A stretch of 64,000 bases of DNA from Psychrosphaera algicola (GTDB taxonomy: Bacteria > Pseudomonadota > Gammaproteobacteria > Enterobacterales > Alteromonadaceae). Position 1 is the first letter of the stretch, and each line of letters starts with the position of its first letter. Made by a program: the position numbers and the translations under genes. The stretch is taken from the NCBI RefSeq assembly GCF_028401425.1, contig NZ_JAQOMS010000002.1, positions 4,627,518-4,691,517 of the forward strand, written 5' to 3'. Positions 62,701 to 64,000 of this stretch are shown here, in pieces. Under the pieces are notes generated by a model. It was not told the DNA's origin, made no database searches, and saw only the letters and a program-made list of their open reading frames with translations.

Positions 62701-64000
62701 GATGGTGTCGCAAACTTCGACGTAAACGGCACTATGATTGATAATTGTCCTCTCGTAGCAAACCCAAGCCAAGCTAATTTTGATGGTGATACACGTGGTG
62801 ATGCCTGCGATAAAGACGATGATAATGATCAGGTGTTAGATGTTGATGACGCTTTCCCTTATGACGCTTCTGAAAGTGCGGACAATGACAATGATGGTGT
62901 TGGCAATAATGCAGATGATGATGATGACAATGATGGGGTTGACGATACAAATGACGCGTTCCCATTCAATCGTTTAGAGCAATTTGACACGGATGGTGAC
63001 AGTGTTGGTAACAATGAAGATACAGATGATGACAACGATGGCGTTGTTGATTCTGAGGATGATTTCCCACTCGATTTCAATCGTCAAAATGCTGAAGATC
63101 AGGACAATGATGGTTGGCCGGCAGAGCAAGATCCTAATGATTTAGATAATTCAATTCATAGCACGATATTTATCGACAGCGATGGTGATGGTCTTGCCGA
63201 TGAACTTGATACCGATGACGATAATGACGGTGTTCTCGATATTAATGATGACTTCCCAAATGACGACAGTGAATACCGCGATTCAGATGGCGACGGTATT
63301 GGCGATAACTCAGATAATGATATTGACGGTGACGGTGTTGAAAACGAACTCGATGCATTCCCATATTTTGATGGTGAGTTTGAAGATTCTGACCAGGATG
63401 GTTTGGGTAACAATACCGATGATGATGACGATAACGACGGTGTCAGTGATGATCAGGACGCATTCCCGAATGATCCGACAGAGCATTCTGATCTAGATGG
63501 CGACGGTATTGGCGACAATTCAGACGACGATATTGATGGTGATGGCGTCCTAAATGAAGACGATGCATTGCCAAAAAATGATTCTGAATCCCTAGATACC
63601 GACGGTGACGGCCTTGGTGACAATAAAGATACCGATGATGACGGTGATGGCTTAGGTGACCTTGTTGAAATTGAATTAGGCACTTTGCCACTCAATCCAG
63701 ATTCAGACGGTGACAATTTCTTAGATGGTTCAGATAACTGTCCGTTAGTGAGCAACCCAGATCAGTTTGACTTTGATTTTGACACTATTGGTGACTTATG
63801 TGACGGGGATATTGACGGCGATGGCGTGATGAACGACGAGGATCCTAGTCCATTTGATCCAACAAATGGCGAAGGCGATAAAGACTTCGACAACGACGGC
63901 ATTGCAGATTATATGGATGACGACATCGATAATGATGGGGTTCCTAATGATGAAGATGTTGACCCTTATAACTCAGCCGTTTGGCGTGAAGAACAGCTTG
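59792..64000 (+). CDS. Giant thrombospondin type 3 repeat lipoprotein (3' end outside window, one frame break)
   Basis: Signal peptide MNKLRIGLSVLLVSLTLSGC with lipobox Cys at residue 20; an in-frame ATG at 59780 is the other start option. A first block of about five 35-residue TSP3-like units (DGDGIGDNSDTDDDNDG, DAFP.DDTE) covers 59930-60610. Then a globular domain begins GVKGPMAFATVSLYEIDY, with a break in a G run at 60706-60709 (one short; expected DDYQGVLVDTG). A second, longer repeat block runs from about 61470 to the window end with no stop. More than 1400 residues. Probably a calcium-stabilised surface or matrix protein. Confidence 0.85.
59930..60615 (+). repeat. TSP3-like calcium-binding repeat block 1
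   Basis: About five units of 105 bases (35 residues) of the form D.DGDGIGDNSDTDDDNDG followed by LD..DAFP.DDTE. Copies are diverged at the DNA level, so they are old repeats rather than a fresh expansion. Confidence 0.85.
61470..64000 (+). repeat. TSP3-like calcium-binding repeat block 2
   Basis: More than twenty further DxDxDGxxD-type motifs in units of about 35 residues, with inserts such as DNCPLVANPSQ (near 62745) and DNCPLVSNPDQ (near 63735) that match the Cys-containing TSP3 consensus. Continues to the last base of the window. Confidence 0.85.

Noticed and set aside
59835..63755. Long antisense reading frames rich in His or Ser opposite the TSP3 gene
   Set aside because: They are by-products of the Asp/Gly codon bias of the repeats on the other strand.
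59930..64000. Regular repeats resembling a CRISPR array
   Set aside because: The periodicity is 105 bases, the units are diverged at DNA level and the frame is open throughout; they are protein repeats.

Overview
The window is a chromosomal segment of a marine gammaproteobacterium, most likely of the order Alteromonadales (Colwellia / Thalassotalea / Pseudoalteromonas relatives). The grounds are the AT-leaning base composition, the gene orders tRNA array - tig-clpP-clpX-lon-hup-ppiD, rsmE-gshB-yqgE-ruvX and tusDCB-tusE, and the housekeeping protein sequences. No phage, plasmid or rRNA operon is seen.

Layout. 1-2.3 kb: 3' part of purF and convergent folD. 2.5-3.1 kb: five-tRNA operon (Pro-Arg-His-Leu-Pro). 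3.2-11.8 kb: protein quality control block (tig, clpP, clpX, lon with a heat-shock promoter, HU, ppiD). 11.8-13 kb: orphan FlhB-like/FliK-like pair. 13.2-18.3 kb: ccmF-ccmG-ccmH-ccmI-mlaA. 18.4-20.7 kb: ilvIH. 20.9-24.3 kb: rsmE-gshB-yqgE-ruvX plus an SDR-like gene. 24.5-26.5 kb: ABC-2 exporter. 26.6-27.9 kb: metK with MetJ boxes. 28.4-30.6 kb: M3 lipoprotein peptidase. 30.6-33.4 kb: tusDCB-tusE-trxC and yccA. 33.8-34.1 kb: two tRNA-Ser genes. 34.5-51.3 kb: yfcH, perM-like, soluble chemoreceptor, TIGR03546/TIGR03545 pair, thioesterase, yrdA, pdxH, tatD-like, ytjB/serB, cysS, Yip1, an SGNH lipoprotein and a divergent ToxR/CadC-like regulator. 51.4-57.2 kb: a genomic island inserted in miaE. 57.8-59.5 kb: acdR-acdS. 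59.8-64 kb: a giant calcium-binding (thrombospondin type 3 repeat) lipoprotein running off the end.

Two things stand out. First, the island: a large serine recombinase sits just inside a truncated 5' copy of miaE, while the far end supplies a diverged replacement 5' end that restores a full miaE reading frame. Its cargo is a two-gene EACC1-like + CHAT (caspase-like) peptidase module, probably a biological-conflict or defence system, and a replication-relaxation-like winged-helix protein.

Second, the sequence is full of reading-frame breaks in indispensable genes (purF, folD, lon, cysS, ilvI, serB, pdxH and others). They fall into two classes: single-base losses in homopolymers, and a stereotyped corruption of sites that conserved protein sequence says should read CCAGG or CCTGG (for example CCAGG read as CCAAGG or CTAAGG; CCTGG read as CCTGA, CCTATGG or CCTATAG). 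This is best explained as long-read basecalling error at a Dcm-like methylated CCWGG motif. I therefore annotate these genes as intact CDS with sequencing breaks, not as pseudogenes. Coordinates of broken genes span the whole gene; no single frame in the given sequence translates them end to end.
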